Shown: in pieces, positions 12,828 to 24,791 of the stretch
Layout: each line of letters begins with the position of its first letter
How positions within the stretch are numbered: position 1 is the first letter of the stretch
From: Hevea brasiliensis
Taxonomy: Eukaryota > Streptophyta > Magnoliopsida > Malpighiales > Euphorbiaceae
NCBI RefSeq assembly: GCF_030052815.1
Contig: NC_079493.1
Span: 62,930,691-62,994,690 of the forward strand
Length of the DNA: 64,000 nt
Direction of reading: 5' to 3'
Program-made: the position numbers and the translations under genes
The notes under the pieces: generated by a model
Seen by the model: the letters and a program-made list of their open reading frames with translations, nothing else
Told to the model about the DNA's origin: nothing
Databases searched by the model: none

Positions 12828-15709
12828 TGTAACACCCTCACTGTAGCAATTCCATACATTTTACTGTTCCGGTGACCGGTGTCGATCCAGACAGCTAGAA
12901 CGTCTGGAAAAATAATTAGACTAAAGTGAGGAACCATAAATAACTCAAATATTAATAAGAAAAATTTAGTAAAAATTTTAGAAATAAAATACAACCAAGT
13001 TAAATGAGCCGGTGCCCTAGCGATGGGTAACCCAGCGGGAAGTTGCGGTTTTCGCAACTAGGAGCCCTAGACCTGGGGAAAAATTCATAAAATAATTTTT
13101 GGGACTCCAGAGAAGAGTCATTGAGGTTCCTATGGCATTAGAATGCCAATAAAATATTTAGAAAAATTTTTCAATCGGTACAGACAATTTTGACCCGTTA
13201 AGCCAAACGGAGGGCATTTTGGTCATTTCGCCTTCAGAGGTATTTTTGGCCGACTTTTCCAGTTGAGTAAATAATTAATATGACATAAAATATGAATAAA
13301 CATTACTAAAAATTGAATTGAAAATGAGTAGAGAAAATAAGAAAAGAAAATGAAGGAAAATGCTTAATTATGACATATAATGATGTCATTTAAAAGACCC
13401 CTCCAATCACCATTTGACAAACCAATAAAAAGAGATAAAAATGACTTAAAATGAGATAAAAAAAACAAAGGAAACCAGCAGTTTCCTTCTTCATACAGGC
13501 TGGAATAAGCAAGAAAGAGAAAGAAAAAAAGAAAGAGACCTCCATTGAAGCTCTTGTCTCAAGCTTGATTCCCTTCACTCCCCACCATAAAATCCCTTCT
13601 TCTCTTCATTAAAACTTGTCCACTCATCTTGGGAAAGTGTTTGGCAGCCTAGAAAAGGAAAGAAAAAGAAGTTTGAGCTTGGGAAAATCTGCCCTACAAG
13701 AGGTTAGTGCACATATATACCTTAAACCCTTTATTTCTATGTTAGAAACTTGAAATAGGTAAGAATTTGTGAATTAAATGAACCAAATATATGTGTATGT
13801 CCACCATGAATTTCGGCAGCCCTAAGGAAGGAACAATGATGGAGTGTTTTTTATGGTTTTAATGGACTTAAAATGAATTAGAGATTATGTTTAAGGTGTA
13901 TGTACACATATAGAATGAATGAAAGTGCTTAACTAGGTGTATGGGTGAATTGAAAGGGAAAATTAGGGTTTTGGGAGTGAAAAATTGGACTTAGCTTATG
14001 AAATGATTAATGGACATTCTAATGGTCAATTAGTGACCATTTGAGGCAAGTTAATTATAATTTGAAGTGAACTAATGCATGGCAAAGTGAATGAGTATGC
14101 TGCCTAGTGAGTGCAGCAGGGTGGCTGAGATTTCAGCCCACTTAGATAGCCATAACTTTGGCTGTGTAGGTCCAATTGGTGTTTGGCCAATTGGACATGA
14201 AACTAGACTTATAATGGCACATTTTTGCTGAAGAAACCATGCCCAAAAGACCAAAGCAAGAGGACCAAAAGTTGGCCCCAATCCGGATACCCTGCACCCA
14301 TAAACTGCAAAATGACCAAATGAACACTGTTCATTTGGCCATAACTCACTGTAGAAATGGTCAATTGACCTGAAATATTTACAGCAACAAGTTAAGACAT
14401 AGAAAAACAACTTTCATGAAGAAACCTACCCCAAATTATGACCAGAACTTAATCAAAATGGCAGTCACAATCACTATTCATGGTACTGTAGATTTGGTAA
14501 ATTCTGCAGAATTGAAATCCGGCCAGCTGTGGTTTTTGGACCATATCTGGAGCTACAAAACTCCAAATGGAGTGATTCAAAAAACGAAATTCAACTAGAC
14601 AAAATAAGGAACAACTTTCATGTTTACCATTTCCTCAAATTTCTATTGTAACAGTCTCTAATAGAACAGTAAACTTATGGTACAAAAACTGAAAATTCTG
14701 CCACTTAGTGTTAGGCTTAGAAATGGTAATGGTGATCACTTCTAACAAGTTTTAAATGCAAAATGTGGTATGTTTGGAGTGTCAAACCCAATGTACCTAT
14801 TTTCTATCCAAAAGTCAACATTTTTGTTGACCAATGAGGTGAATAGCGACACCAAAACTTGAAATTCAAATGTGAAATTAGAAATGCATTTAGGGGACTT
14901 TAAATTGCAATTGGCAATTAATACTAGCAAATGTAAAACTCAAAATGTGGGATCTTGGTGTAATTAGAATTAATATATCCATTAAGTATAAAAAAGTCAA
15001 CATTTTGGTTGACTAGTAAGGTGAATAGTAATCAAAATGATTAGTAAATTAAGATGAAGACCTAGAACCAATTCTAAGCTTAAATGCTTAGAATTGTATG
15101 ACAAATGTGGACTATGCATCCTAGTCAAAATTGTTAAAAAGAATTTAAGGCCATAAATTTGAAATCCATGAAATATTTATGGATTACTTGAAACATGAAA
15201 AATAAGTCACCTAATTGATATGAATAGATAGTTAGGGCTTATATGCCCATCACAAATGGAATTCATAAAATATTAATAACTCAACTTGAAATATAAAATT
15301 TGCAATTACATAAGTAGATTCTTGAATGTATAAATGAGAAAAGGAAAAATGTTTTGAATACAATGGTACATGTGAACCATTGTTTAGAATTGTGATTAAT
15401 ATGAATAACATAAAGAATGAATAAATGAACCATATTAATGTATGAATGAGACATTAGTTCTCATTATTGTAGAAAGGAGAAGTATTTTGAGTACAATGGT
15501 ATAAAAAGGATAATTGATGTGAATTGTGATCATATAAATGATCAAATGAATGTATGAATTATAATTGAAATTTGTTATGAAATAATGAAGTCATAAAACA
15601 CAATATATTAATGTTTAATGATATTATGTGCCCTTTTATTGCCTAGACATGTGTGTCAGATTGGATAGTTTGGCATGCCAATAGGGTATTGTTTTAGCAG
15701 TACTGCGAA

Positions 15710-15830
15710 AGGCTTTATGCCCATATTCATGGCTTTATGCCCGCATTCATGGCATTATGCCAACATTCATGGCTTCTACGCCCGATTATGTGTTATCATG
15801 GCTTTCTAGCCATACTGACTGCATACGTGG
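15710..15830 (+). repeat. Short tandem repeat, about 20-bp units, in EA 3' LTR
   Basis: Units of the form GGCTTTATGCCCxCATTCAT are repeated about four to five times with decay. The 5' LTR (10324-10370) has only about two units. Similar short runs occur in S3 (48786-48840) and E5 (61316-61360), so this is a variable-number site within the LTR family. Confidence 0.7.
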
Positions 15831-16404
15831 TTGACGTTTTGCGTCCCATGGTATGACGGCCCGAGGCACCAAGGTGTCCAGTGCCAACGACCCGTTATCC
15901 AGTTTAGTCAGCCTGTCATAGGTTACTTGGGCAGTGAAATTTATTGAGATAAGTTAAGAATATTAGCAATTTAAAATATTAGAAATTAAATAAAATAAAT
16001 GAGTAAAATGACCTAAAATAAATTAGAATAGTTATTTATTAGAAAGAATCGAAATGAACTGGACAGATATTAAAATTTACTTATTATGAGATAATCTGAA
16101 ACAACCTAGCAAGTATTGGGAAAATGCTAAAAGATTAGCAAAGAAAATTATAAAATAAATAAATATTGCAAATGAGACTTATATAATAATATAAGCATAA
16201 ATTTATTATTTTCAGATCATTTTTTTTCTTGTACATTATTACTGTACATTGGCGAAATAAACGCTTTCAAATAAGACTAAATTAGGATAAAACATATTAA
16301 GTTTTAGAAACCGCTTGTGAAGTATAAATAGATCTTAATTATTTGAATGATGTTTTATTTCTATCCTTATTTGTATATTATTTCCTTGTTATATTATTGC
16401 ACCA

Positions 16405-16422
16405 CTAAGCAGCAATGCTTAG
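16405..16422 (+). other. Conserved LTR stem-loop (EA 3' LTR copy)
   Basis: CTAAGCA (16405-16411), a 4-nt loop, then TGCTTAG (16416-16422). The 5' LTR copy at 10942-10959 carries one mismatch. It lies about 80 bp after the candidate TATA box, so it probably falls in the transcribed R region. Confidence 0.6.
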
Positions 16423-17248
16423 CGCGATGGAATTGTTTCCTCGCACAGGTACTGAAGATAGAACCCACTGGACGTTTGACTAGAAATTTTGAGAGTTCAG
16501 ATCTGCAGAGTGTCAAAGGTTGTCACCTCCTCAGCAATGCATGTAGATAGGGCTCACATTAAGCATATCATGTATATTGTGTATGTTAATTATTTCTTAT
16601 ATTGTAATATAAATTAGCAAATTGTAATTAATTTGTATATCATTTAAATTATGAAATTTTGTAATTATTTTGTAAATTATATAAATTAAGGAAATTTGAA
16701 AATTTTGCTTATGTAAATTGAGAATGTTTACATATGAATTGAGTACGAATGGAAATGTATGGAAATGATTATGAAATTGAGTTATATGAATGAGATGTGA
16801 ATTATGAGATGAATGATTGAGAAATGAAATTGAAAAATGTTGAGATTTGATATTGGAGTTTGAGAGTGATGAGATATAAATATTGGAAGTGTTTTTCATA
16901 GGTTCCGAAGAACTGTTTTCTCCATTTTTAGCCAGTACTCCACCGGATTTTCTTTAAAATTTTCGAAACCTCAAATAAATAATAATTTTGATAAATGGCT
17001 TAAATAAATTATATTCCATAAACTATATTCAAAACTATGACAAAAAAATTAATTAAGGAAAAAAATAGAGTGTGCCGGTACACCGTGTGACATATCTTAC
17101 CCAGATATACTGTAGACGGGTAAGGGGTGTCACAATATGTCTGTTCACTATCACCGAAGTGTAGTTCCAGACATCCTAACTTTCCTGGACTTTTATTTGA
17201 CTACTGGAGCAGTAGAACGTACAAAATATGTACAGTGGGGATGTTACA

Positions 17249-17393
17249 ACTCTTCCCCTCTAAATAAAAATTTCGTCCTCGAAATTTACCTGATGTGAAG
17301 AGCTGAGGGAACTGTTGTCTCATTGTCTCCTCGCTCTCCCATGTTGCCTCTTCCGTGTTGTGGTGTCTCCATAGGATTTTCACTAGTGGAATT
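17249..17393 (-). pseudogene. E1 integrase C-terminal (chromodomain-like) tail, separated by C1
   Basis: On minus this reads [20 protein letters not shown] and continues to KFRGRN, then a polypurine tract (17249-17267) at the LTR boundary. It matches the tail of the E4 integrase. In plant chromoviruses this C-terminal segment resembles a chromodomain that helps target insertion to heterochromatin. The copia element C1 split the frame at the GAATT site 17389-17393; the rest of the integrase resumes at 26903. Confidence 0.85.
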
Positions 17394-19503
17394 TGAAGGA
17401 ACGGAAGCATGAAAAACACAAGTTTATACCATTGAATTCAAAAATTTTCACCTAGGGTCACATGCATCATGCAAGATTTATTTTTATCTATTTGATTTCA
17501 ATGATAAACAACATATTAAAACTCTTTTAATATGTTTTTGGATCTGTATTTGCCATTTAAGATTTTAAAATTAATCAGATTAATTTTAGAACCCTAGATT
17601 AAATCAAGAACGATTACACTAACCTCTTGATGCAATCGCAATGGTTCGCCTTTGAGATTCGTCTTCAGGACACCAGATGTTGTCCCTCTAGCTTGTCCAC
17701 ACCAAGAACACCTATGGCAGCCCTTGAATAGCTTCTAAAGCTTTTTCTATTAATTAGAAAATCAAGTTCTGCCTTTTAAGAGATTAAAGATGTAAACAGG
17801 ACACTAGAAACAATTTCTCGTGTTCTTAATTCAAGAGATTGATGGCTAATCTCTTTGAATTGATAAGAGATGAAGAAGAAGAGATAAAAACCCTCAAAGT
17901 GGCGTGACAAAGGAGTGTGGCTGCTGGTTGTGTTTTATTTTCTCATAACAACACTTAAATAGCTAGGTTAACACATTAAACCCTTGCCACATGTCACCCT
18001 TTGATTAGCTCTAGGTTTAAGTGACCCAATCACATTGTGCCAAGTGTCAAACCTATATTTAATCTTGATTTTAATCATCTTACATGATTAAAAAAAAAAA
18101 CATTTGGCAAGCTTATGTGTTATGCCATGTGTCACCATCTCATGGTGCCACGTGTCACACTGTAAAATGACCAAAATGCCCCTGTGTCTTTATTTTGAGT
18201 TCTTAACCAAAAATAATTATTTTCTTCTTCTAATTAATTTATATCAAATATAAATTAATTAATTAATCTCTATTAATTAATTTCTCATTAATTAAATTCA
18301 TATTTAAACACTTTAAATATAAATTTAACTTATATTATACATCCAATAATCTAGATTTGATTTCAAGTCATGCTAGGGACTTTGCAATCTAATTGCAAAC
18401 CAAACCTATTTAATTAATCAATTTAAACTCTTTAATTAATTAATTAAATCATATTTAATTAGGTGATAACTTGTGTATGTGTGTGACTTACTAGGCTCAT
18501 CACTAATTGGCAAAGAGACATGATATCAACTCTTAATATCATTAGAACTCTTTCTTACCATAAATGATTTCTCTAAATCATTTTATGAACCTCATAGACC
18601 ATGGTTAACACCTAGCATAGTATGCCATGGCCACCCAATTAGTAATAAGGTTTACCTTAAATGAACCTATAATCATATGTTACCATGCACTATAATCTCT
18701 CTGTTACAAAATCCCAACTCAAGCTGGAGTCATGGTTTATGTCAAACTCTATTTGCTATGAATATTATGTTCTCTTTTAATTCCAGTTCTTGATTAAAAA
18801 GATTTTCTCATCAGAAACTCTTTTCTGAATAAATCTATCTGTCCTGGCCAGGAACTTGATACATCAAGAACAATTAAATGAACATAGGATTTTATCTCTA
18901 TTTACTTAGAGGAACAGATTCCATCTTGATCAACACCTACCTCCATATATAACTAGTAGGAGCCAACACATGCCCATATACCCATACACAGTACAAGTAT
19001 GAAAGCAGTATCACACTCAAACTACCTCTATACAAGATAACTGTGCTATCTCGTGTCTAAAGATTATATGCATTGATATGATTTATGACAAAACATTGAC
19101 AAGAGTAAACTCCATGTGCTTGTCATAAGTGTCACTGGTTCGGCCTACTTATCATTTATAAGTGCCTATCATGTTTGTTATATGGCATGAGACTCACCAT
19201 TCCATCTTATTTATATCTCATATAAATAACTTGGGAACAAACATGAATACAATCTTTCTGGATAAGTCATGTCCTTATTATGAAGTATCCTCGATTGTGA
19301 ACCTATTTATGATACTTTGTGCTAGAAATATTGTCACTCATATTCTTAACAACTTAAGAATAATATTTCTAACAAAATATCAATGGACCTTTTCTATTAC
19401 ACATAAATATATTATATAAACGGAAAAGTGGAAATGCCTTTTATTAATAAAAATATGTACAAGATACATACTAAATGATATGCTCTAGGGCATACTACTA
19501 ACA
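17394..19503 (-). repeat. C1 3' LTR
   Basis: It reads TGAAGGAACGGAAGC to GGCATACTACTAACA on plus. An 85-codon antisense open frame (19162-19419, plus) lies inside and recurs in C1's other LTR and in C2 and C3. Confidence 0.95.
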
Positions 19504-19516
19504 ATCTCCCACTAGC
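19504..19516 (-). other. C1 polypurine tract
   Basis: On minus this reads AGTGGGAGAT directly before the LTR start, the usual Ty1/copia plus-strand primer form. It follows the RNase H stop at 19518. Confidence 0.85.
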
Positions 19517-19517
19517 A

Positions 19518-22500
19518 CTAGAGCCATTCATTACAATATCTTAGACCTATCTTCTCAAGATGTCGGTCTAACTGAGTCTGTGACATAGTCTTAGTGAATG
19601 GATCAGCTGGATTTTCAGCTAATGCTATTTTTTGCATGGCTACATCACCTCGCCCAACTATTTCTCTGATAATGTGGTAGCGCCTTTCTATGTGTTTGGA
19701 TTTCTGGTGAGACCTTGGTTCCTTAGCCTGTATGATCGCTCCATTATTGTCACAGATGTAGTGGAACCGCTGACTCAATGGAAGGAACTCTGTAAGTTCT
19801 CACGAACTTATTTATCCAAACGACTTCCTTTGTAGCATCCGATGCGAGAATATACTCACCAGTAGTGGAATCTGCAATGTGCTCGCTTGGAACTCTTCCA
19901 ACTGACTGCACCTCCATTACAAATGAACGCATATCCAGAGGTAGACTTTCTATCATCGATATCTGATTGGAAATCAGAATCAGTATAACCATCCAATTGC
20001 AAGTCTCCACCTCCATAAATCAAGAATAAATCCTTAGTTCTTCTCAAATGTTCCAAACCTGGATTGGATTGATACCTGCTAGTCAAACTAATAGCATATG
20101 CGATATCCGGCCTAGTAGACAACATTGCATACATTAAACTTCCAATAGCCGAAGCACATGGAATCCTGGCCATCTTATCTCTTTCTTCAAGTGTCTTTGG
20201 AGACATCTCTTTAGAAAGATGGATACCATGTCTCACTGGTAACAATCCTCTCTTGGAATCAAGCATGTTAAACCTCTTTAACACCCTTTCCAAGTATAGA
20301 CTTTGGGATAAACCAATTATTCGTTTCGCTCTATCTCTATAGATGCGAATCCCAAGAATATAGGTTGCCTCCCCTAAGTATTTCATGGAGAATGTATTTG
20401 ACAACCATACCTTTATAGTCGTCAACATACCTGTGTCATTACCCATCAACAGTATGTCATCCACATATAAGACAAGGAAAGTGATAGCACTGTCACTAAC
20501 CTTCTTATATACACATGGCTCATCCTCATTTTTTATAAAACCAAAGGATTTAATGGCTTCATCAAAACGGATGTTCCAACTCCTCGAAGCTTGTTTCAAC
20601 CCATAAATGGATCGCTTTAGCTTGCATACCTTGGAACCATTTTGGGATTCAAAACCCTTAGGTTGTTCCATGAAAATGTTTTCTTCAGTGTATCCATTGA
20701 GAAAAGCTGTTTTGACATCCATCTGCCAAATCTCATAATCATAGTACGCAGCTATTGCTAATAAAATTCTAATTGATTTAAGCATGGCAACAGGCGAGAA
20801 AGTCACCTCATAGTTGATTCCTTGCCTTTGGCGAAACCCTTTCGCTACTAGCCTTGCTTTATAGGTCTCTACCTTTCCATCAGAACCAATTTTCTTCTTG
20901 AAAATCCATTTGTTCCCTATAGGTATAATACCTTCAGGTGGGTCAACAAGATCCCAAACTTGATTCTTATACATGGAATCAATCTCGAATTTCATAGCAT
21001 CAATCCATTTTGAAGAGTCTATATCTGATATAGCTTCTTCATAGGTAAGTGGACCATCTCCATGATCTACTTTTTCATGAGTAGACAACTCTTGTTCTTC
21101 TTCATGAAGAAAACCATATCTCACTGGTGGGTGAGATACCCTGGTTGTTCTACGAGGAACAGCTGTAGATGTTTCATCAAGGGGTATAGGTTGACTAGAT
21201 GGATCTATATCCATCTGATCTGTTGGTTGGTCAGAATTCTCCAATTCTAACTCTATTTGCCTTCCTTTGCCTCCTTCTTGGACAAATTGATGTTCAAGAA
21301 ATGTGGCATCTCTACTTATCACAACTTTTGTGAAGTAGGCAAATAAAATAATATCCAAAACTATCTTTTGGATATCCAACAAATCGACCTTTTTCTGATC
21401 TGGTCTCCAATTTATCAGTGTTCAGCTTTTTGATATAAGCTGGACAACCCCAAATCTTAACATGCTTAAGACTTGGTTTTCTTCCATGCCATATCTCATA
21501 AGGTGTGGAAGAAACTGATTTTGATGGAATCCTATTCAGATTATACAAAACTGATTCTAATGCAAATCCCCAAAAGGAGATTGGCATATCAGTATAGCTC
21601 ATCATACTACGTACCATATCCAATAGGGTACGATTTCTCCTTTCAGATACACCATTCAGTTGTGGCGTTCCTAGAGGAGTCAGCTGAGAAACAATGCCAT
21701 GCTCTCTCAAGTATTCATCAAATTCAGTACTCAAATATTCACCTCCACGATTTGATCGAAGAGCTTTAATATTCTTTTCTGTTTGATTTTCTACTTCAGA
21801 TTTAAATTCTTTGAACTTTTCAAAAGATTCATGTTTGTATTTCATCAAATACAAATACCCAAAGCTTGATTTATCATCAGTAAAGGTAATAAAATAATGA
21901 AAACCCCCTCTAGCCATTTCATTAAATGGACCACATACATCACTATGTATTAGCTCCAAAATATTTTCAGCTCTTAGCCCCTGTCCAACAAAGGGTGATC
22001 TAGTCATTTTGCCCTGAAGGCAAGATTCACAAGTTGGAGTAGGCTCAGAGTCCAATAAGGATAGAATTCCCATTTTCTCCAATTTTGTAATCCTATCTTC
22101 TGCAACATGACTTAACCTTAAGTGCCAAATATATTTTGAACTTGAGTTGGTTTTCACCATGGCATTGTATTCTTTTAGATTGCTATACTCTGGCCAGTGG
22201 AAACACTTTCTTACTGGCAATGGAAACACTTTCCTATTGGCAATGGAAACACTTTCTTGTTGGCAGTGGAAACACTTTCCTTTGCCACCATCAGCTTTAG
22301 TCTTCCTTTTCTGTTTAGCTATTTTCTTGGAAGGACCAGGAATCTGAGGTTTCTTTTTCTTATTGCCCTTCTTCTTATTGGACTTTCCAGTAGAAGAAGA
22401 TGCAACCAAAGCTACCTCTTTTCCTTTATTGCCTGGCATATTCTTTTGGGCAATAACCAGCATGTTGAGTAAACCAGCTAATGTGCATTCCTGTTTAGTC

Positions 22501-23044
22501 ATATGGAAATTTGTCACAAAATTCCCAAAAGACTCGGGGAAGGATCAAGGATCAAATCCGTCTGTAGTTGGAAATCCATGTTGAAGTCAAGATGTTCCAA
22601 CTGCTCAATTAACCGAATCATCTTGTGGACATGATCCCTAACATTCTGTCCCTCAGACATCCTTATACGGAATAGCTATCTAGATATCTCATACATAGCA
22701 TTCCTGCTGTGCTCACCATACAACTCTTGTAGGTGAAGGAGGATCTCACTCGCACTCTGCATGTTCTCATGTTGCTTTTGTAACTCATTACTCATGGAAG
22801 CAAGCATGTAACACTTAGCTCTTATATCATGCTCCTTCCACTTGTCCAAAGTTTCATGTTCCTCTTGTGTGGCCTCTGGAGGTAAGGGACCAGGAACATT
22901 TGAATCTAGAACATATCCTATATGTTCAAGGTTCAGGACAAGTTTCAAATTTCTTAGCCAATCAGACAGATTAGGTCCTGTCAACCTATTGTGATCAAGT
23001 ATGCTTGCAAGGATATTGGATGGTGGTGGTTGTTTTGTGCTCAT
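19518..23044 (-). pseudogene. C1 gag-pol polyprotein, protease missing, several frameshifts
   Basis: Start ATG at 23044 on minus (MSTKQPPPSNILASILDHNR). Gag runs to a TAG at 22676 and continues after a frameshift near 22540. It ends in a zinc knuckle that begins KCFHCQQ but loses its His and last Cys in a 23-bp tandem repeat (22199-22286). The next residues are already the pre-integrase zinc region (WHLRLSH...CESC), so the protease is absent. Integrase (about 22000-21400) keeps HSDVCGP and the Glu in NGVSERRNR, but the second catalytic Asp is Asn (SNRGGEY). A frameshift near 21350 precedes RT (21300-20400), which keeps YVDDIL. RNase H (20080-19518) is frameshifted near 19870. It therefore cannot yield a working enzyme set. 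Confidence 0.92.
22199..22286 (-). repeat. 23-bp tandem repeat at the gag zinc knuckle of C1
   Basis: Units begin GGAAACACTTTC at 22199, 22222, 22245 and 22268, exactly 23 bp apart, 3.8 copies. On minus each unit re-encodes part of the knuckle (KCFHC) in a different frame, because 23 is not a multiple of three. It sits exactly where the rest of the knuckle and the whole protease are missing. Confidence 0.9.
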
Positions 23045-24777
23045 TTTTATCAGAAAATTAACTGCAGAAAATAACCAGATTAATTAGTAAATGTATCATG
23101 TAATTAACCAAAATGATTATGGTCTTTTAATCAAATTGGTCCTCCCACTAACTTAGCGAATCCTACACTTCCAAAGTAGAAAACGGAAATCCTAGTTGGA
23201 TGGATTTCTAGTGGGTGATTGAATTCTTATAATTCTATTGATCATCCTCAGGTACATCCATTATTGGAATTACAATAAACTATAAGTGAGCAACTCTTTG
23301 CCCATCACATCTCATGTGAGGTTCAATCCTTTACCTAGCCCCTAATGCTCAAAATCTTAGGTACATCCATTATTGACTTATCTTGCATTAGTTAAGTTGA
23401 TCCCATTGAGCGATAATTATGCAAATAATTTTAATGTCCTCAGTACGTCAATATTGGCCACTAAACCATTTACATATTTACAACATCTCATGCTTAACAA
23501 TTATTCTTAAGAAAATCTCTTAAATAAATTGCATCTTATGCAACTATTTAAAATTTCTTAAAATAATTGCCCCAATGGAGGGCCTATGTTATAATTACTT
23601 TAATTATAGCATTTCCAACTTAATCATTTGTTTGGAAGATTTTATGGTCATTCTATTTACTATTAAGGTCTCACTTTGCACATTATCCATTTAGCATGCA
23701 TATATCATATAATTGCATACATTCCCATACATCTCATGCATTCATGGATAAGCAGTAAATATGGTATGATCATGGACTTTCTAAGGGATTCAATTCTGAG
23801 CCACCAAGAATTGAATCGGGGCATTCCTAGGTGCATTTCATTCATTCATTTTACAAGAGTTACTGAAGGAGTACATAATCAACACTTGATCTTGAATTAC
23901 TCCCACTGGTCCCACCAATGCTCTTGACCTCCTTGAACTTCTTGCAATCCAATATTACATAGTAATCCTTGGCATACCAAGGCGAATTTACAAGAACTTA
24001 AATAAATGAAATTACAACCCAAAAATTATTACAAACTTAATAATACATGCCCAAAATAAATTAAAATAAATTAATTAATTTACAATCCCAAAGAAACATA
24101 AAAGAAATAAATCCAATCACATTGGTCTTTTATAGTCCATGATCATCCATCATGCATATCACTATTTAACAATTAAATAAAACATACATACTTAAATTAA
24201 ATTGAATATCTCATATTCAACTTAAAAATCCAGATTTGAATATGATTCAAATAAATTTAAAAATTCAGATTTGAATCTCATTCAAACAAATTTAAAAATT
24301 CAGATTTGAATCACATTCAAACAACTTCAAAAATTCATATTTGAATCACATTCAAACATTTTTAAAAAAATCAGATCTGAATTTTATTCAATCAATTTTA
24401 AAAAATCAGATTTAAATATGATTCAAACAACTTTAAAAATTCAGATTTGAATCACATTCAAACAACTTTTAAAATTCAGATTTGAATCACATTCAAACAA
24501 TTTTTAAAATTCTAATTTGAATCATAATTTAATTGTGTGATAAAAACTACTAATTAAACACTTTAATTAGTCAAAGAATAGGCCTTAGATCATACAACAA
24601 TTGCAGAATTAAAAGCCAAACCTTAAACCACCCATGGAAGCCAAACCATGCGCACCATTGATGGTGTTTTTTCAAGTATGCCGCCAACTTGCTTTGCAAC
24701 CAGCAATGAACTTTTGATCTCATGCTCAAACACACAATTAAATCATATAATCAAAAATCTAAATGGCAAATATAGTG
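23045..24777 (-). other. C1 leader (5' untranslated region)
   Basis: About 1.7 kb lies between the PBS and the gag ATG. I see no credible coding frame. It holds two copies of a phrase around GGTACATCCATTATTG (near 23261 and 23360) and the 35-bp hairpin array at 24219-24535. Confidence 0.75.
24219..24535 (-). repeat. 35-bp tandem repeat array with a hairpin in most units (C1 leader)
   Basis: Units anchored on CAGATTTG start at 24231, 24266, 24301, 24336, 24372, 24407, 24442, 24477 and 24512, so the period is 35 bp with one 36-bp step and about nine copies. Units 1-4, 7 and 8 contain a perfect inverted repeat TTTGAAT-N3-ATTCAAA; units 5, 6 and 9 are degenerate. The array lies in the leader between PBS and gag. 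Confidence 0.92.
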
Positions 24778-24789
24778 GCTCTGATACCA
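24778..24789 (-). other. C1 primer-binding site
   Basis: On minus this reads TGGTATCAGAGC, two bases inside the 5' LTR end at 24792. Initiator-Met tRNA type. Confidence 0.92.
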
Positions 24790-24791
24790 AT

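Larger units (their letters stand above)
7457..17134 (+). mobile_element. EA: complete gag-only gypsy-type element with giant LTRs
   Basis: Two LTRs of 4187 and 4307 bp flank only 1184 bp of interior, so LTRs make up about 88% of the element. A perfect 5-bp target duplication ATATG flanks it (7452-7456 and 17135-17139). The uninterrupted target survives in the paralogous E1 LTR at 32691-32695, which confirms both ends. The interior holds a PBS, a leader, one gag frame, and the polypurine tract preceded by the last pol codons (KFRGRN). Protease, RT, RNase H and integrase are absent. It must have moved using enzymes from a related element and is best classed as a non-autonomous, LARD-like internal-deletion derivative. 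LTRs look closely matched by eye apart from three length differences, suggesting a fairly recent insertion. Confidence 0.93.
12828..17134 (+). repeat. EA 3' LTR (type A)
   Basis: Same ends as the 5' LTR. It retains a palindrome with arms CCAAATGAACA (14316-14326) and TGTTCATTTGG (14328-14338). It also carries a longer array of the 'ggctttatgcccgcattcat' type short repeat (about 15710-15830). Confidence 0.93.
3093..17248 (-). repeat. Chimeric LTR shared by E0 (as 5' LTR) and E1 (as 3' LTR), interrupted by EA
   Basis: The left end (TGTGACACCCC on plus) abuts the E0 PBS. The right end (GGGGATGTTACA at 17248) abuts a polypurine tract and the integrase tail of E1. One LTR therefore serves two head-to-tail elements. 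From 5617 to 7456, continuing at 17140-17248 after EA, it matches the E1 5' LTR (30749-32804) almost base for base. From 3093 to about 5616 it instead matches the type A LTRs of EA, S3 and E5. Net length without EA and one ATATG copy is about 4.47 kb. Neither original LTR is complete. Confidence 0.8.

Noticed and set aside
24219..24535. CRISPR-like array, given the regular 35-bp spacing
   Set aside because: The units are tandem with no unique spacers, in a plant retrotransposon leader. It is a minisatellite.
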